Assembly: GCA_024637115.1 (NCBI GenBank) | Contig: JAGXFU010000004.1 | Coordinates: forward strand, 1 to 64,000 | DNA: 64,000 nt | Source of the DNA: Actinomycetes bacterium | Lineage (GTDB): Bacteria; Actinomycetota; Coriobacteriia; Anaerosomatales; JAGXFU01 | Direction: 5' to 3' | Shown: positions 24,879 to 33,374 of the stretch, piece after piece | Numbering within the stretch: position 1 is the first letter of the stretch | Layout of the letters: each line of letters starts with the position of its first letter | The notes under the pieces: model-generated | The model's input: the letters and a program-made list of their open reading frames with translations, nothing else | Database searches by the model: none | What the model was told of the DNA's origin: nothing | Made by a program: the position numbers and the translations under genes

Positions 24879-24907
24879 ATAATGGGTAAGGACTGATGAA
24901 GGTTGAA
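24879..24907 (-). promoter_or_regulatory. Candidate promoter of the giant cytochrome operon
   Basis: On the minus strand TTCAAC (24907-24902), a 17-bp spacer and CATTAT (24884-24879) resemble a sigma-70 promoter. A start near 24872 would give a leader of about 154 nt. The match is moderate and was found by eye. Confidence 0.4.
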
Positions 24908-24918
24908 TAGGGATAAAC

Positions 24919-24943
24919 AGCGGTCCTTGCGGGACGAACCGCT
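24919..24943 (-). terminator. Hairpin after aspS, possible terminator
   Basis: AGCGGT and ACCGCT pair as the outer arm, with a partly paired GTCC/GGAC inner arm. On the minus strand it is followed by GTTTAT. It lies about 115 nt past the aspS stop, so it may end aspS transcription just before the cytochrome promoter. Confidence 0.35.
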
Positions 24944-25056
24944 CTCACTGGCCCCTCATGACGTCAGGTCGATCGACATAGTGGCACGCCTTGGAACAAT
25001 TCCATCTGGCGGAAGCCCCTGTGCCCTCTGTTGCTGCGAGAACTCCGCACCTGACG

Positions 25057-26826
25057 CTAGTCGGTCTTAAGATGCACCTCTCGGAGCTGACGCGCTGAGA
25101 CGGTGTCCGGAGCGCCCGTGAGCGGGTCTCCCCCACTGCTCGTCTTGGGGAATGCGATCACGTCGCGTATCGACTGAGCTCCGGCAAGTAGCATCACGAG
25201 ACGATCCAAGCCAAGCGCAATTCCGCCGTGCGGTGGTGCGCCGAGCGAGAGAGCCTCGAGCAAGAAGCCAAACTTCTCGTTCGCGTCCTCGGCGGAATGA
25301 CCGAGAAGTGCGAGTACGCGGCGCTGAAGGTCGGCGTTGTGGATACGAAGCGTCCCGCCGCCGATCTCAAGCCCGTTCATGATCAGGTCGTAGGAGTACG
25401 AAAGCGCTGCGGCAGGATCGTCTTCGAGAGAGTCGACCTGCTCGGCAAAGGGCATCGTGAACGGGTGGTGATTGGCCGTCCAACGTTCCTCGTCAGCGTC
25501 GTACTTGAACATCGGGAAATCGACCACCCAGAGCGCGTCAAAGCCCGTGCGCTCGATCTTGAGTTCATCGGCCATGCGCAGGCGCAGGGTTCCAAGCACC
25601 TCGTTGGCGACATCGTGTGCGTCGGCGACCATCAGCACCAGGTCGCCTGACTCAACATCCATCTTGTCGCGGAGGTCAGCCATCTCGGCCTCGGTGAAGA
25701 ACTTGGCGATCGGAGAGCGGACATCACCCTCAGTCGGAAAGGCGACCCAGGCAAGACCCTTGGCACCGCTATCGAGCGCAAGCTGGTTGAGCGCATCGAT
25801 CTTGCTACGCGACCAGTCCCCTGCCCCCTTGGCGTTGATTCCTTTGATACGGCCACCGGAGGAGAGCACGCTTGCAAACACCTTGAACTCACTTGTGGCA
25901 AACGTCTCAGTCAGGCAGGTCAACTCCATACCGAACCGAGTGTCCGGACGGTCGCAGCCGAACCTGTCCATCGCCTCCGAATAGGGCATACGACGCAGTG
26001 GGACCTGAAGGTCGACGTCGGCCTCCTTCATGACCTCGTGCATGACCTCCTCCATCATCTGGAGAACGTCGTCCTGCTCCATGAAGGACATCTCGATATC
26101 GACTTGCGTGAACTCCGGCTGACGATCCGCGCGCAGATCCTCGTCGCGGAAACACCGTGCGATCTGGTAGTAGCGCTCAAGACCCGAGACCATCAGAAGC
26201 TGCTTGAACAACTGCGGCGACTGCGGGAGAGCATAGAACTTGCCCGGATTCATCCGACTCGGAACAATGAAGTCGCGTGCACCCTCGGGGGTGGACTTGG
26301 TGAGAATCGGCGTCTCGACCTCCATGAACCCGCGGTGCTCAAGCGACTTGCGGAATCGCTGGGTCACGCGGTCGCGCAACTGCAGAGCCGCAAGGACCTC
26401 GGGGCGGCGGATATCCACGTAGCGATAGCGCATGCGCGTGGTCTCGTCGGTATCGATGCCCGCCTCAACCTCGAACGGCGGCGTCTCGCTCGTGTTCAAC
26501 ACCTCTGCCGAGGTGATCAGCACTTCGACTGCACCCGTATCCATTCCCGGGTTCACCGTGCCCTCCGGACGAGGACGGACCGTTCCGGTGAGCTTCATGA
26601 CCCACTCCGGACGCATGCGCTCGGCGATTACGAACGCTTCGCCGCTCGCATCAGGGTCAAAGACGCACTGCACGATGCCGCTGCGGTCACGCAAGTCGCA
26701 GAAGATCAAGCCACCGTGGTCACGGCGCTTGGCCACCCATCCGGCTAGTACGACCTGATCGTCATTATTCTCGGCGCGAAGTGATCCGCACGTATTGGTC
26801 CTGAACGAATAGCGTGCATCGAGCAT
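25057..26826 (-). CDS. aspS: Aspartyl-tRNA synthetase
   Basis: 589 residues, the bacterial AspRS length with the GAD insertion. The N-terminal OB-fold has [23 protein letters not shown]. Class II motif 2 is seen in [18 protein letters not shown], preceded by [11 protein letters not shown], and motif 3 is near the C-terminus ([15 protein letters not shown]). It charges tRNA-Asp; whether it also misacylates tRNA-Asn is not obvious by eye. It follows hisS by 84 bp on the same strand, the hisS-aspS order common in Gram-positives. The start at 26826 has GAGGA upstream. Confidence 0.97.
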   Translation of the reverse strand: MLDARYSFRTNTCGSLRAENNDDQVVLAGWVAKRRDHGGLIFCDLRDRSGIVQCVFDPDASGEAFVIAERMRPEWVMKLTGTVRPRPEGTVNPGMDTGAVEVLITSAEVLNTSETPPFEVEAGIDTDETTRMRYRYVDIRRPEVLAALQLRDRVTQRFRKSLEHRGFMEVETPILTKSTPEGARDFIVPSRMNPGKFYALPQSPQLFKQLLMVSGLERYYQIARCFRDEDLRADRQPEFTQVDIEMSFMEQDDVLQMMEEVMHEVMKEADVDLQVPLRRMPYSEAMDRFGCDRPDTRFGMELTCLTETFATSEFKVFASVLSSGGRIKGINAKGAGDWSRSKIDALNQLALDSGAKGLAWVAFPTEGDVRSPIAKFFTEAEMADLRDKMDVESGDLVLMVADAHDVANEVLGTLRLRMADELKIERTGFDALWVVDFPMFKYDADEERWTANHHPFTMPFAEQVDSLEDDPAAALSYSYDLIMNGLEIGGGTLRIHNADLQRRVLALLGHSAEDANEKFGFLLEALSLGAPPHGGIALGLDRLVMLLAGAQSIRDVIAFPKTSSGGDPLTGAPDTVSARQLREVHLKTD

Positions 26827-26852
26827 GAATGCAGTCCTCTTCCCGTATCGTT

Positions 26853-26872
26853 GCGCGACCCCAGGGTCGCGC
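26853..26872 (-). promoter_or_regulatory. Strong hairpin between hisS and aspS
   Basis: GCGCGACCC and GGGTCGCGC are exact inverse complements separated by 2 nt, so the folded form would have an 8-bp stem and a 4-nt-or-larger loop. It lies in the 84-bp gap between hisS and aspS with no T-run after it. It may be a partial terminator or processing site that adjusts expression of the two genes. Confidence 0.45.
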
Positions 26873-26910
26873 GCTGTCTGCTGAAACCACAGGGTTCCTC
26901 TGCAGGTGTG

Positions 26911-28182
26911 CTATGCGAGCAGTGCGGCGATGCGGCCGGCCATACCTTCGATCGGAACGCGCACCTCTTCTTTCGTTCCCATGTCGCGGACTGTGACCTC
27001 ACCCGCATCGAGTTCGTCGGGGCCGACAATCACAGTCAAACGCGCGCCAAGGCGATCCGCCTGCTTGAATTGCGCCTTGAGCGAGCGAGCCTGGTGGTCC
27101 ATCTCGGCTGCGATACCCGTCTCGCGCAAGGCCGAGGTGAAACCGAACGCCATGCCGGAGACCGATTCATCGACGCGCGCAACGTAGACCTCGGCGAGCG
27201 GCGGCGCAGGGATCTCCACACCTGCGGCCTCCAGGGCGAGCAGGGTACGCTCAAACCCGAGCGCAAAGCCGAGGCCGGGCGTGGGCTTGCCACCGTACTG
27301 CTCCATGAGCCGGTCATAGCGGCCTCCCCCACCGATCGCATTCTGAGAGCCGAGGCCGGCGTCGACCTGGACCTCAAATACGGTGCGCGTGTAGTAGTCG
27401 AGCCCGCGCACGAGCTTGGGGTCCTCTTCGTAGGTGATTCCAAGGCCGTCGAGATACTCCTTGACCGCCTCGTAGTGATCGGCGCACTCATCGCAAAGCT
27501 CGTCACGGAACAACGGGGCTTCTGCCATCACCTCGACGCATCCGGGGTTCTTGCAGTCGAACGCGCGCAGCGGATTCGTCTCAGCACGACGATTGCACTC
27601 CTCGCAGAGTGCTTCACCGTGGTCGCGAATGAATGTAGCGACGGTCTCTCGATACGCGGGTCTGCAGGTCTCATCGCCCATCGAGTTGATGAGCAGACGC
27701 ATATTCTCAAGCGGGATGCCGACCGCCTCAAAGAAGCGAATCAGTACCGCGATGACCTCTGCGTCCACGCTTGGCTCAGCGGCACCAAGACACTCGATGC
27801 CGATCTGCCAGAACTGACGCATGCGGCCCTTTTGCGGACGCTCGTAGCGAAACATGGGACCGGCATAGTAGAGCTTCACATAGCTGCCCTGCGGTACGAG
27901 GCTGTGCTCAAGCGCCGAGCGGACAACGCTCGCTGTCCCCTCCGGACGCAGCGTGAGCGAGCGATCGGAGCGATCCGTGAATGTATACATCTCTTTGGAG
28001 ACGATATCGGTCGCCTCACCGATGCCACGCGTGAATACCTCGGTATGCTCAAAGAGTGGCGTGTAGATGGGCTCATAGCCATAGCGAGCAAAGAGCTCCT
28101 GGGCTGTCCGGGTGAGATACTCCCACGCCCGGGCAACCTCGGGAAGCATGTCAGCTGTACCTTTGGGTGCTCGTACATTCAT
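26911..28182 (-). CDS. hisS: Histidyl-tRNA synthetase
   Basis: 423 residues. It begins with the standard RAPKGTADMLPEV. Class II motif 2 is MFRYERPQKGRMRQFWQIG. The histidine motifs are LVRGLDYYTRTVFE and GGGGRYDRLMEQYGG, and the anticodon-binding domain is C-terminal. A GGAAGG lies about 20 nt upstream, and a TACACT hexamer further up could be part of a promoter. The gene interrupts what otherwise looks like one long cytochrome locus, with the second cytochrome block upstream and the first downstream of aspS. Confidence 0.96.
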   Translation of the reverse strand: MNVRAPKGTADMLPEVARAWEYLTRTAQELFARYGYEPIYTPLFEHTEVFTRGIGEATDIVSKEMYTFTDRSDRSLTLRPEGTASVVRSALEHSLVPQGSYVKLYYAGPMFRYERPQKGRMRQFWQIGIECLGAAEPSVDAEVIAVLIRFFEAVGIPLENMRLLINSMGDETCRPAYRETVATFIRDHGEALCEECNRRAETNPLRAFDCKNPGCVEVMAEAPLFRDELCDECADHYEAVKEYLDGLGITYEEDPKLVRGLDYYTRTVFEVQVDAGLGSQNAIGGGGRYDRLMEQYGGKPTPGLGFALGFERTLLALEAAGVEIPAPPLAEVYVARVDESVSGMAFGFTSALRETGIAAEMDHQARSLKAQFKQADRLGARLTVIVGPDELDAGEVTVRDMGTKEEVRVPIEGMAGRIAALLA

Positions 28183-28253
28183 GCGTGCGTCAGACGCCTT
28201 CCAAACTCAGGATACCTGCGGGTTCCGAGTGTATCGGAAGCGTCTCCCCCGCG

Positions 28254-28616
28254 CTACGAGTCCGCGTTGTCCTCGATCATGCCTTTGACACGCCTCCAGA
28301 GCACCACTCCCGCAGCAACCGCTGCGAACTCAACGATGTGCTTGACCGCAATCGCCGGCATGAGATCGTCACGAAGCGCGCCAAGGTCATAGGTATTGAA
28401 GTAGATCAGCCGAGGAATACCACCAATGATGATCCACGCAAGCGATCCCCACGCGAACTTGGTGAGCGTCGGATAGAACTTCGCAAGCGCAGCACGCTCC
28501 GGTGCCGATCCGCGCTCTGCCTGCTTGCCAAGGACCCACATCACGACCGCTGCCGAGAACAGAACAGCCGTAGCTACGTCGTGAAAGTAGTTGTTCATGA
28601 TGATCAGGATGCTCAC
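28254..28616 (-). CDS. Small polytopic membrane protein, possible cytochrome partner
   Basis: 120 residues from a GTG at 28616, chosen because GAGGAG lies 7 nt upstream, while the ATG 18 bp further in lacks a ribosome site. Three or four membrane segments are visible: FHDVATAVLFSAAVVMWVL, FAWGSLAWIIIGGIPRLIYF and VKHIVEFAAVAAGVVLWRR. His residues near membrane faces (YFHDVA and VKHIVEF) could bind haem, as in small CopD- or cytochrome b-like proteins. This is only a suggestion. It follows the lipoprotein and the 19-haem cytochrome with short gaps, so a role in passing electrons through the membrane is plausible. Confidence 0.7.
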   Translation of the reverse strand: MSILIIMNNYFHDVATAVLFSAAVVMWVLGKQAERGSAPERAALAKFYPTLTKFAWGSLAWIIIGGIPRLIYFNTYDLGALRDDLMPAIAVKHIVEFAAVAAGVVLWRRVKGMIEDNADS

Positions 28617-28641
28617 GCTAGGGCTCCTCGGAATGCGCGGT

Positions 28642-29166
28642 CTACTCGCCCGAAGATGGAAGCAGGTCTGACTCATCCAGCGACTCGATGTTCGCTACGA
28701 CCCAGCGACCGTTGACGGGAATCAGAGTGTACTGCAGGTGATACTCGACCGCGATTTCCTCGGCAATGAGTTCACCTGTGTCGATGCTGAGTCGCCGATA
28801 GCCCCACGTCTCACGCGTCTCGACGGTGGCGGTGGACTCACCGGAATTCGACGTGCCGAACTCAATGTCGACGAGCGTGGCTTCGAGTCGCATCCGCCCC
28901 TCGCCCAGGGCGGTCATGTAGGCAAACTCGCGTTCGGCTTGGTCCTGCGTCGCGATTGGCTCCAGCACTCCCATGTCAAGCTGAGCGAATCCCTCGATCA
29001 GGAGCCGATTGTACTCGCGAATCGAAGACTCGAGATCGATCGAAGAAGGAATGTCCCGCGTGTCCACGCAGCCAGAGACGAGCAATCCGACCATCAACAC
29101 GATGAGGGGCAGGACACGTTTCAGGGCTCGCAGGCCGATGTGTCCGCGCCAGCTCTCGGCGCCCAT
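28642..29166 (-). CDS. Lipoprotein with NTF2-like C-terminal domain
   Basis: 174 residues from an ATG at 29166, 2 bp after the stop of the upstream cytochrome gene. A signal sequence (RALKRVLPLIVLMVGLLVSGC) ends in a lipobox Cys. The rest looks like an NTF2/SnoaL-like or IMS-type fold: a helix pair (IREYNRLLIEGFAQLD, EREFAYMTALGE), then strands including TATVETRETWGYRRL and EYHLQYTLI and ending in GRWVVANIESLDE. The gene is tightly coupled to the 19-haem cytochrome and followed 25 bp later by a small membrane protein. It is probably an extracytoplasmic accessory of that cytochrome. I do not recognise a specific family. Confidence 0.75.
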   Translation of the reverse strand: MGAESWRGHIGLRALKRVLPLIVLMVGLLVSGCVDTRDIPSSIDLESSIREYNRLLIEGFAQLDMGVLEPIATQDQAEREFAYMTALGEGRMRLEATLVDIEFGTSNSGESTATVETRETWGYRRLSIDTGELIAEEIAVEYHLQYTLIPVNGRWVVANIESLDESDLLPSSGE

Positions 29167-29168
29167 CG

Positions 29169-32100
29169 CTACCAATCCTCGTTGGCATTCGTGCCGCCAT
29201 GCGCCGAGCCGCATGCGGAGGTGGAGTCAACCAGACAGTCGTTTCGGGTGTCGTATGTCGTGTTCTTGCGGAAGCGCCGGATACTCGCCCCTGCGCCGAC
29301 GTAGGTTGCGGGTGTCGTGTCGGCATCAACGATCAGACGCGAGACCTTGCCACCATGCGGACGTGAGATATGACAGGAGGTACATGGGTAGCCCTGGTGC
29401 TGGCTTCTAATCTCATGTGCGGCACTGATGAAACTCCCGGCACTGTACATCGGATGACAGTTCAAGCACAGCAGGTCGGTGGCAGTTCCAGCCGCAACCA
29501 TGCTGAGCGTGTACGACGTCGTGTCATTCGCCATGAGCGGATAGTAGCCCTTGAGAACCCTGCGCGCCGTCGAGCCATGCGGACCCATGGCTGCAGGGTC
29601 TCCCGCCTTGGCGCCGTGGCAATCCGAGCAATACATCGTCATCCCCGGAGTCCAACCACCACCCAGCTGAGCCGCCGTGAGCTGGCTGGAACCGTTGTTG
29701 ATACCCGCATCTGTGACCGGGAGTGCCCCGAACACCGGATGATAGGAATCGTTCTTGGTGTTGAACTCAAGATCGACCTGAGTCCAGTTGCTGTTCCACG
29801 CGGTGAGTTGCGCGTTGCGCGAGGAGTGGCACCCCAGACACATGCCGTATTCCTTGGTGACTCCGGTAGCCGTCCATGTGTACGTCATCCCAGTAGTCGA
29901 CCACTCGGTTGCGGTCCCCTGAGCCCAGTTGAAGCCTCGCACACCCGCAAGCACCGAGGAGATATTGTTTGTCCCAATTGAATGGGTTGACGAGGATCCG
30001 TTGGTAAGCTGTCCGGTCGCGTGGGGGTTGTGACAATCTGCGCACTCAACATGCTTGTTGGCCAGTGTATTGAAGTAGGCTGAGCCCTCATCAGTGGCAG
30101 AAGGCTTGTGCAGCCCTGCATAGGTGGCAACACCGTGCTTGTAGAGAGTCGCTCCATTGGCGGGCGAGTTCACGAACTGCTGGTAGATGTTCTGGGATGC
30201 CGCGCTCATCACGGAACCCGCCGCTCCGTACCAATCGCGGTTCGCGGTGCCTTTGAGTCCGTCGGTGGAGACCGAATGGCAGCGGTAGCAGAATGCCTCA
30301 TCGGCAAAGGGACTATCCGAAACCGGAGTCGCCCGTCCGAGCGCGGCGAGAATCCTGCGAGAGCTATCCCAGTGGGTCCCAAACTTGATGCTCGACGTCT
30401 GGAACTGCTTGTACGACCCCTGGTTCTCGTCGTTGTGGCACTTGCTGCAGTTGCCCTGGAATGAGGTCGCATCGGCATAGCCCGAGCTCACCGCATACTG
30501 ATGCGCAGACGTTGCGAACGCTGAACCGGAGATCGCCGGAGTGTTCGCCGTGTTGTCAGCCCCGACCGTGTTTGCCGAGGACTTCTGATTCGCAACATCC
30601 TTGGCGCGCCCGGCGGCATGACACCCGAGGCAGATTCCATAGGGCGAAGCGACGTCATAGTCGCTATTGGTCGGAGCGGCAATACCCGCAACACTGTTCT
30701 TTCGCAGGTTGCTCGCTTTGTTGGCGTTGAACTTGTCGTGATCGACATGGCAACTCAGGCAGTACACATCGGTTCCTGAACCTGGATACGACGTAGCGCC
30801 AAAGGCAGTGTCGCCGGGCGTTCCCGCCTTGCCGAGCACATGATGATAGTAGAGGGTCCGACTCGAACCGTTGTACTCCATGGGAGCCTCATACACACTG
30901 TGGCAGCCGTAGCACGCCTCTCCACCCTCGGAGACGCCGCCGCTGGGGTTGTGAACGTTGCTGCCGCCCGCGGCGTAGCTGCGACCATGACACGTGTAGC
31001 AATTCTGTAGGTCGCCCTGATAATGGCCGCTCGTGACCGGGATCCTCAGGCGGTTCACTCCGGTGGCATTGGACTGGCCCGCCAGCAGGGTGCCGTCGCG
31101 GCGCAGGCCCTCTACCCGGGACGTGGTCCCAACCGGAATGTAGGCCCCCGACACAGAATCCCATCCGGCTGTCGTGTCGCACGTTGAATGACACGTGAAG
31201 CAGAACCGCCTCACGGCCGCGTTATCGGCCGCGGATGTGCCGGTCGACGTTGGGGACAGATTCTGCCCCAGTTCATCGGATATGAGCATCGTGTTGCCGC
31301 GCGAGGAACCATGCGGGTTATGACAGTCGTAGCACGGGAGCGGAGCCCCGAGAGGTAGGGTGCCTCCGCTTGTTTCGATGCGGTGACCCGACCGTTCTTT
31401 GCCAGCCGCCACAAACTGCTTGACGTTGACAGGAAGCGTCGTGAACTCGGATCGCAAGACCCCGCCGTGGCAATCAAAACAACTGGCTGCGTAGGTACCG
31501 TTCGTCTGATCATCAACCACCGACGTCGGCGATGACGGCGTGAACAACTCAACCAGAGCGTCATAGGCATTCGCAGCACCGTGCGATGCATGGCAATACA
31601 GGCAATCGCCCGATTGCCGGACCGTGCCCGATGCAGGAATCGACGCGTGCGCGTTCTTGGTCGAGTCTTCGTAGACCGTACGACCGGGGAAAGTCCCAGC
31701 ATCAGGATATCCATTGGAAAGCCGAACTGGCAGTGAGAGCAACGGATAGGTGCCAACGTACCAATCGCTTGAGTCGTTATGACACGCGAGACACCACGTG
31801 TTGTCAGCACCATCCACATCGGCGCCATTGATACTCTTGCTCGGAAGATATCTGCTGCTCGCACTGTACGAGAGGTGGGGGTTGTGGCAACCCGAGCACT
31901 GGTCGGTCAGGTCACCGCCGCTGCCGGACGCTTCCACAGTATGACCACTTGCCAGCGCAAAGGAGTTCTCCGGCCCGGAGATGATGTTCTTGGATGCACC
32001 TTGGCCGTCGTGGCATGCACTGCAGACCGCCAACTCACCAGAAGTGCTGCCGGTCTGACGCATGAGCTTGCCTTCTTCGGCAGCAGCATGCGGCGTATGG

Positions 32101-32585
32101 CACAGCTTGCAATACGAGCCGGTGCCTGTATACGTCGCGTGCGGCAGCTGAGACCACGTCGCGCGAACGGGACCAACGAGCGATGATCGTGACGAGGTGT
32201 TTCGCGCGGCATCGAACGCAGCCACGCTGTAGTAGTAGTCCTGACCCGGAACACCCGTCTGATCGAGGAAGGCCAGAGCGGCAACCTCGCCCGCCAGAAC
32301 GGGAGATGCCGTGGTAGTCACGGCACGATAGACGTAATAACCCTCAACTGCAACGTCGTCAGTCGAGGCATTCCAGGTCACAGTGGCAACGAGGGGCGCG
32401 GCGCCACCGGCCATGGCCGCAACACCTGTAGGCGTCGACGGCGGCGCCGTGTCTGCGGCCAGCGCGGCAAGCGGGAATGCCAAGACAAGCGCAGCGCACA
32501 CAGCGCAGCACATTAGACCGAGACTCATGGGACGTCGAGAACGTCGCAATTGACCTCGCATTTTCATATCAGTTGGCAGTCTCAT
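29169..32585 (-). CDS. Secreted 19-haem c-type cytochrome with FN3-like domain
   Basis: About 1138 residues if the ATG at 32585 is used; the start is uncertain because no clear ribosome site is seen, and 32561 is an alternative. A basic signal peptide (RRSRRPMSLGLMCC ... AALAAD) comes first. A fibronectin type III-like domain follows (about 45-140, including GYYVYRAV and YYYSVAAFDAARN). After that come 19 CXXCH motifs by hand count, several in the CHNPH or CSDCHG contexts of doubled CXXCH cytochromes. The C-terminal part (CTSCHISRPHGG to the terminal NEDW) matches the end of the giant cytochrome. It should be a surface electron carrier. Downstream are a lipoprotein and a membrane protein. Confidence 0.92.
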   Translation of the reverse strand: MRLPTDMKMRGQLRRSRRPMSLGLMCCAVCAALVLAFPLAALAADTAPPSTPTGVAAMAGGAAPLVATVTWNASTDDVAVEGYYVYRAVTTTASPVLAGEVAALAFLDQTGVPGQDYYYSVAAFDAARNTSSRSSLVGPVRATWSQLPHATYTGTGSYCKLCHTPHAAAEEGKLMRQTGSTSGELAVCSACHDGQGASKNIISGPENSFALASGHTVEASGSGGDLTDQCSGCHNPHLSYSASSRYLPSKSINGADVDGADNTWCLACHNDSSDWYVGTYPLLSLPVRLSNGYPDAGTFPGRTVYEDSTKNAHASIPASGTVRQSGDCLYCHASHGAANAYDALVELFTPSSPTSVVDDQTNGTYAASCFDCHGGVLRSEFTTLPVNVKQFVAAGKERSGHRIETSGGTLPLGAPLPCYDCHNPHGSSRGNTMLISDELGQNLSPTSTGTSAADNAAVRRFCFTCHSTCDTTAGWDSVSGAYIPVGTTSRVEGLRRDGTLLAGQSNATGVNRLRIPVTSGHYQGDLQNCYTCHGRSYAAGGSNVHNPSGGVSEGGEACYGCHSVYEAPMEYNGSSRTLYYHHVLGKAGTPGDTAFGATSYPGSGTDVYCLSCHVDHDKFNANKASNLRKNSVAGIAAPTNSDYDVASPYGICLGCHAAGRAKDVANQKSSANTVGADNTANTPAISGSAFATSAHQYAVSSGYADATSFQGNCSKCHNDENQGSYKQFQTSSIKFGTHWDSSRRILAALGRATPVSDSPFADEAFCYRCHSVSTDGLKGTANRDWYGAAGSVMSAASQNIYQQFVNSPANGATLYKHGVATYAGLHKPSATDEGSAYFNTLANKHVECADCHNPHATGQLTNGSSSTHSIGTNNISSVLAGVRGFNWAQGTATEWSTTGMTYTWTATGVTKEYGMCLGCHSSRNAQLTAWNSNWTQVDLEFNTKNDSYHPVFGALPVTDAGINNGSSQLTAAQLGGGWTPGMTMYCSDCHGAKAGDPAAMGPHGSTARRVLKGYYPLMANDTTSYTLSMVAAGTATDLLCLNCHPMYSAGSFISAAHEIRSQHQGYPCTSCHISRPHGGKVSRLIVDADTTPATYVGAGASIRRFRKNTTYDTRNDCLVDSTSACGSAHGGTNANEDW

Positions 32586-32753
32586 GTTGGTTGAAATCGT
32601 GCCCGTCTCAGGGCATCGGTCGGATACCGTCAGGCACACTCATGCCAGTGTGTTCGCATGGCGCGGCACAGCGTTAGCGGCAATCGCTCGACAAGGACAA
32701 GGTGCGCGCACGAGCGGATGAACCGCTGAAAGTAAGTCTCCTCCGAACCACGT

Positions 32754-33374
32754 CTACGCGCGAGGAAAGAAAGGGTTGCCTCTGCGCTCTCTCGCAATGG
32801 TCGTGTCAGGCCCATGCCCCGGGTGGACGGCCGTCCCATTGGGCAAAGGCGCCAGGCGTTCAACGATCGATTTCTTGAGCGCCCGTCCATCCCCTCGAGG
32901 GAAATCTGTGCGACCAACGCTACCTGCAAACAGTGTGTCGCCAGAGAACAGGTGACCTTCGCCGAGAAGGCATATTCCACCAGGTGTGTGACCAGGGGTG
33001 TGCAGCACCTCCAGCGAGACTCCGCCCGCCGTGACCACGTCTCCATCCCTCAGCTCCCGGTCTGCCGGGGGGGCAGTATCCGAGTAGCCAAAGAGTGCCG
33101 CGCCTGTACCCGTCGAATCAACGATCCACGGGGCATCGGCGATGTGAACCGCCAAACGACCACCGCAGGCGGCAAGAATCTCTCCCGCAGCTCCTAAGTG
33201 GTCAAAATGTCCATGAGTGAGCACCACCCAGGCAACATCGCGACGAGCGATGGCCTCAAGCAGAACGGGTGCATCGCCCGCCGGGTCAATGACCACGAGT
33301 GGACCCCCTGCTCCATCATCAACCAGCCAGCAGTTAGTCTGCAGCGGCCCGAGAGACAAACCACGCACTCTCAC
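32754..33374 (-). CDS. Metallo-beta-lactamase fold hydrolase (glyoxalase II-like)
   Basis: 206 residues. It has the metal motif THGHFDHLGAAGE and further ligands in TPGHTPGGICL and FSGDTLFAGSVGRTDFPRGD, with a final HPGHGP. This is the compact YcbL/GloB-type layout that hydrolyses thioesters such as S-lactoylglutathione or related small molecules; the actual substrate is unknown. It overlaps the (p)ppGpp synthetase gene by 4 bp, and an MBL gene directly after rel is a frequent actinobacterial arrangement. Confidence 0.92.
   Translation of the reverse strand: MRVRGLSLGPLQTNCWLVDDGAGGPLVVIDPAGDAPVLLEAIARRDVAWVVLTHGHFDHLGAAGEILAACGGRLAVHIADAPWIVDSTGTGAALFGYSDTAPPADRELRDGDVVTAGGVSLEVLHTPGHTPGGICLLGEGHLFSGDTLFAGSVGRTDFPRGDGRALKKSIVERLAPLPNGTAVHPGHGPDTTIARERRGNPFFPRA

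Larger units (their letters stand above)
24719..25056. other. 338-bp intergenic region between aspS and the giant cytochrome gene
   Basis: No protein gene is supported here. On the minus strand it holds a hairpin after aspS (24919-24943), a promoter-like pair (24879-24907) and two further perfect hairpins in the predicted cytochrome leader (24830-24848 and 24780-24797). The remainder shows nothing I can name. I looked for a GEMM-type (c-di-GMP or cGAMP) riboswitch, known upstream of some multihaem cytochromes, and did not find its core. Confidence 0.6.

Noticed and set aside
24719-25056. GEMM (c-di-GMP/cGAMP) riboswitch upstream of the cytochrome
   Set aside because: Such switches precede multihaem cytochromes in Geobacter, but the conserved core (ACGCAAAGC and tetraloop parts) is not found on either strand.
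26851-28392. A 513-codon open frame on the plus strand opposite hisS
   Set aside because: It is exactly antisense to a well-conserved gene; GC-rich sequence leaves such frames open by chance and the translation shows no recognisable motif.
32586-32753. AGCGGTTC(A/G)TCC shared near 32722-32733 and 24932-24943 upstream of both cytochromes
   Set aside because: The match is only 12 bp with one variable base, and each copy lies in a different hairpin just after the preceding gene, so chance is likely.
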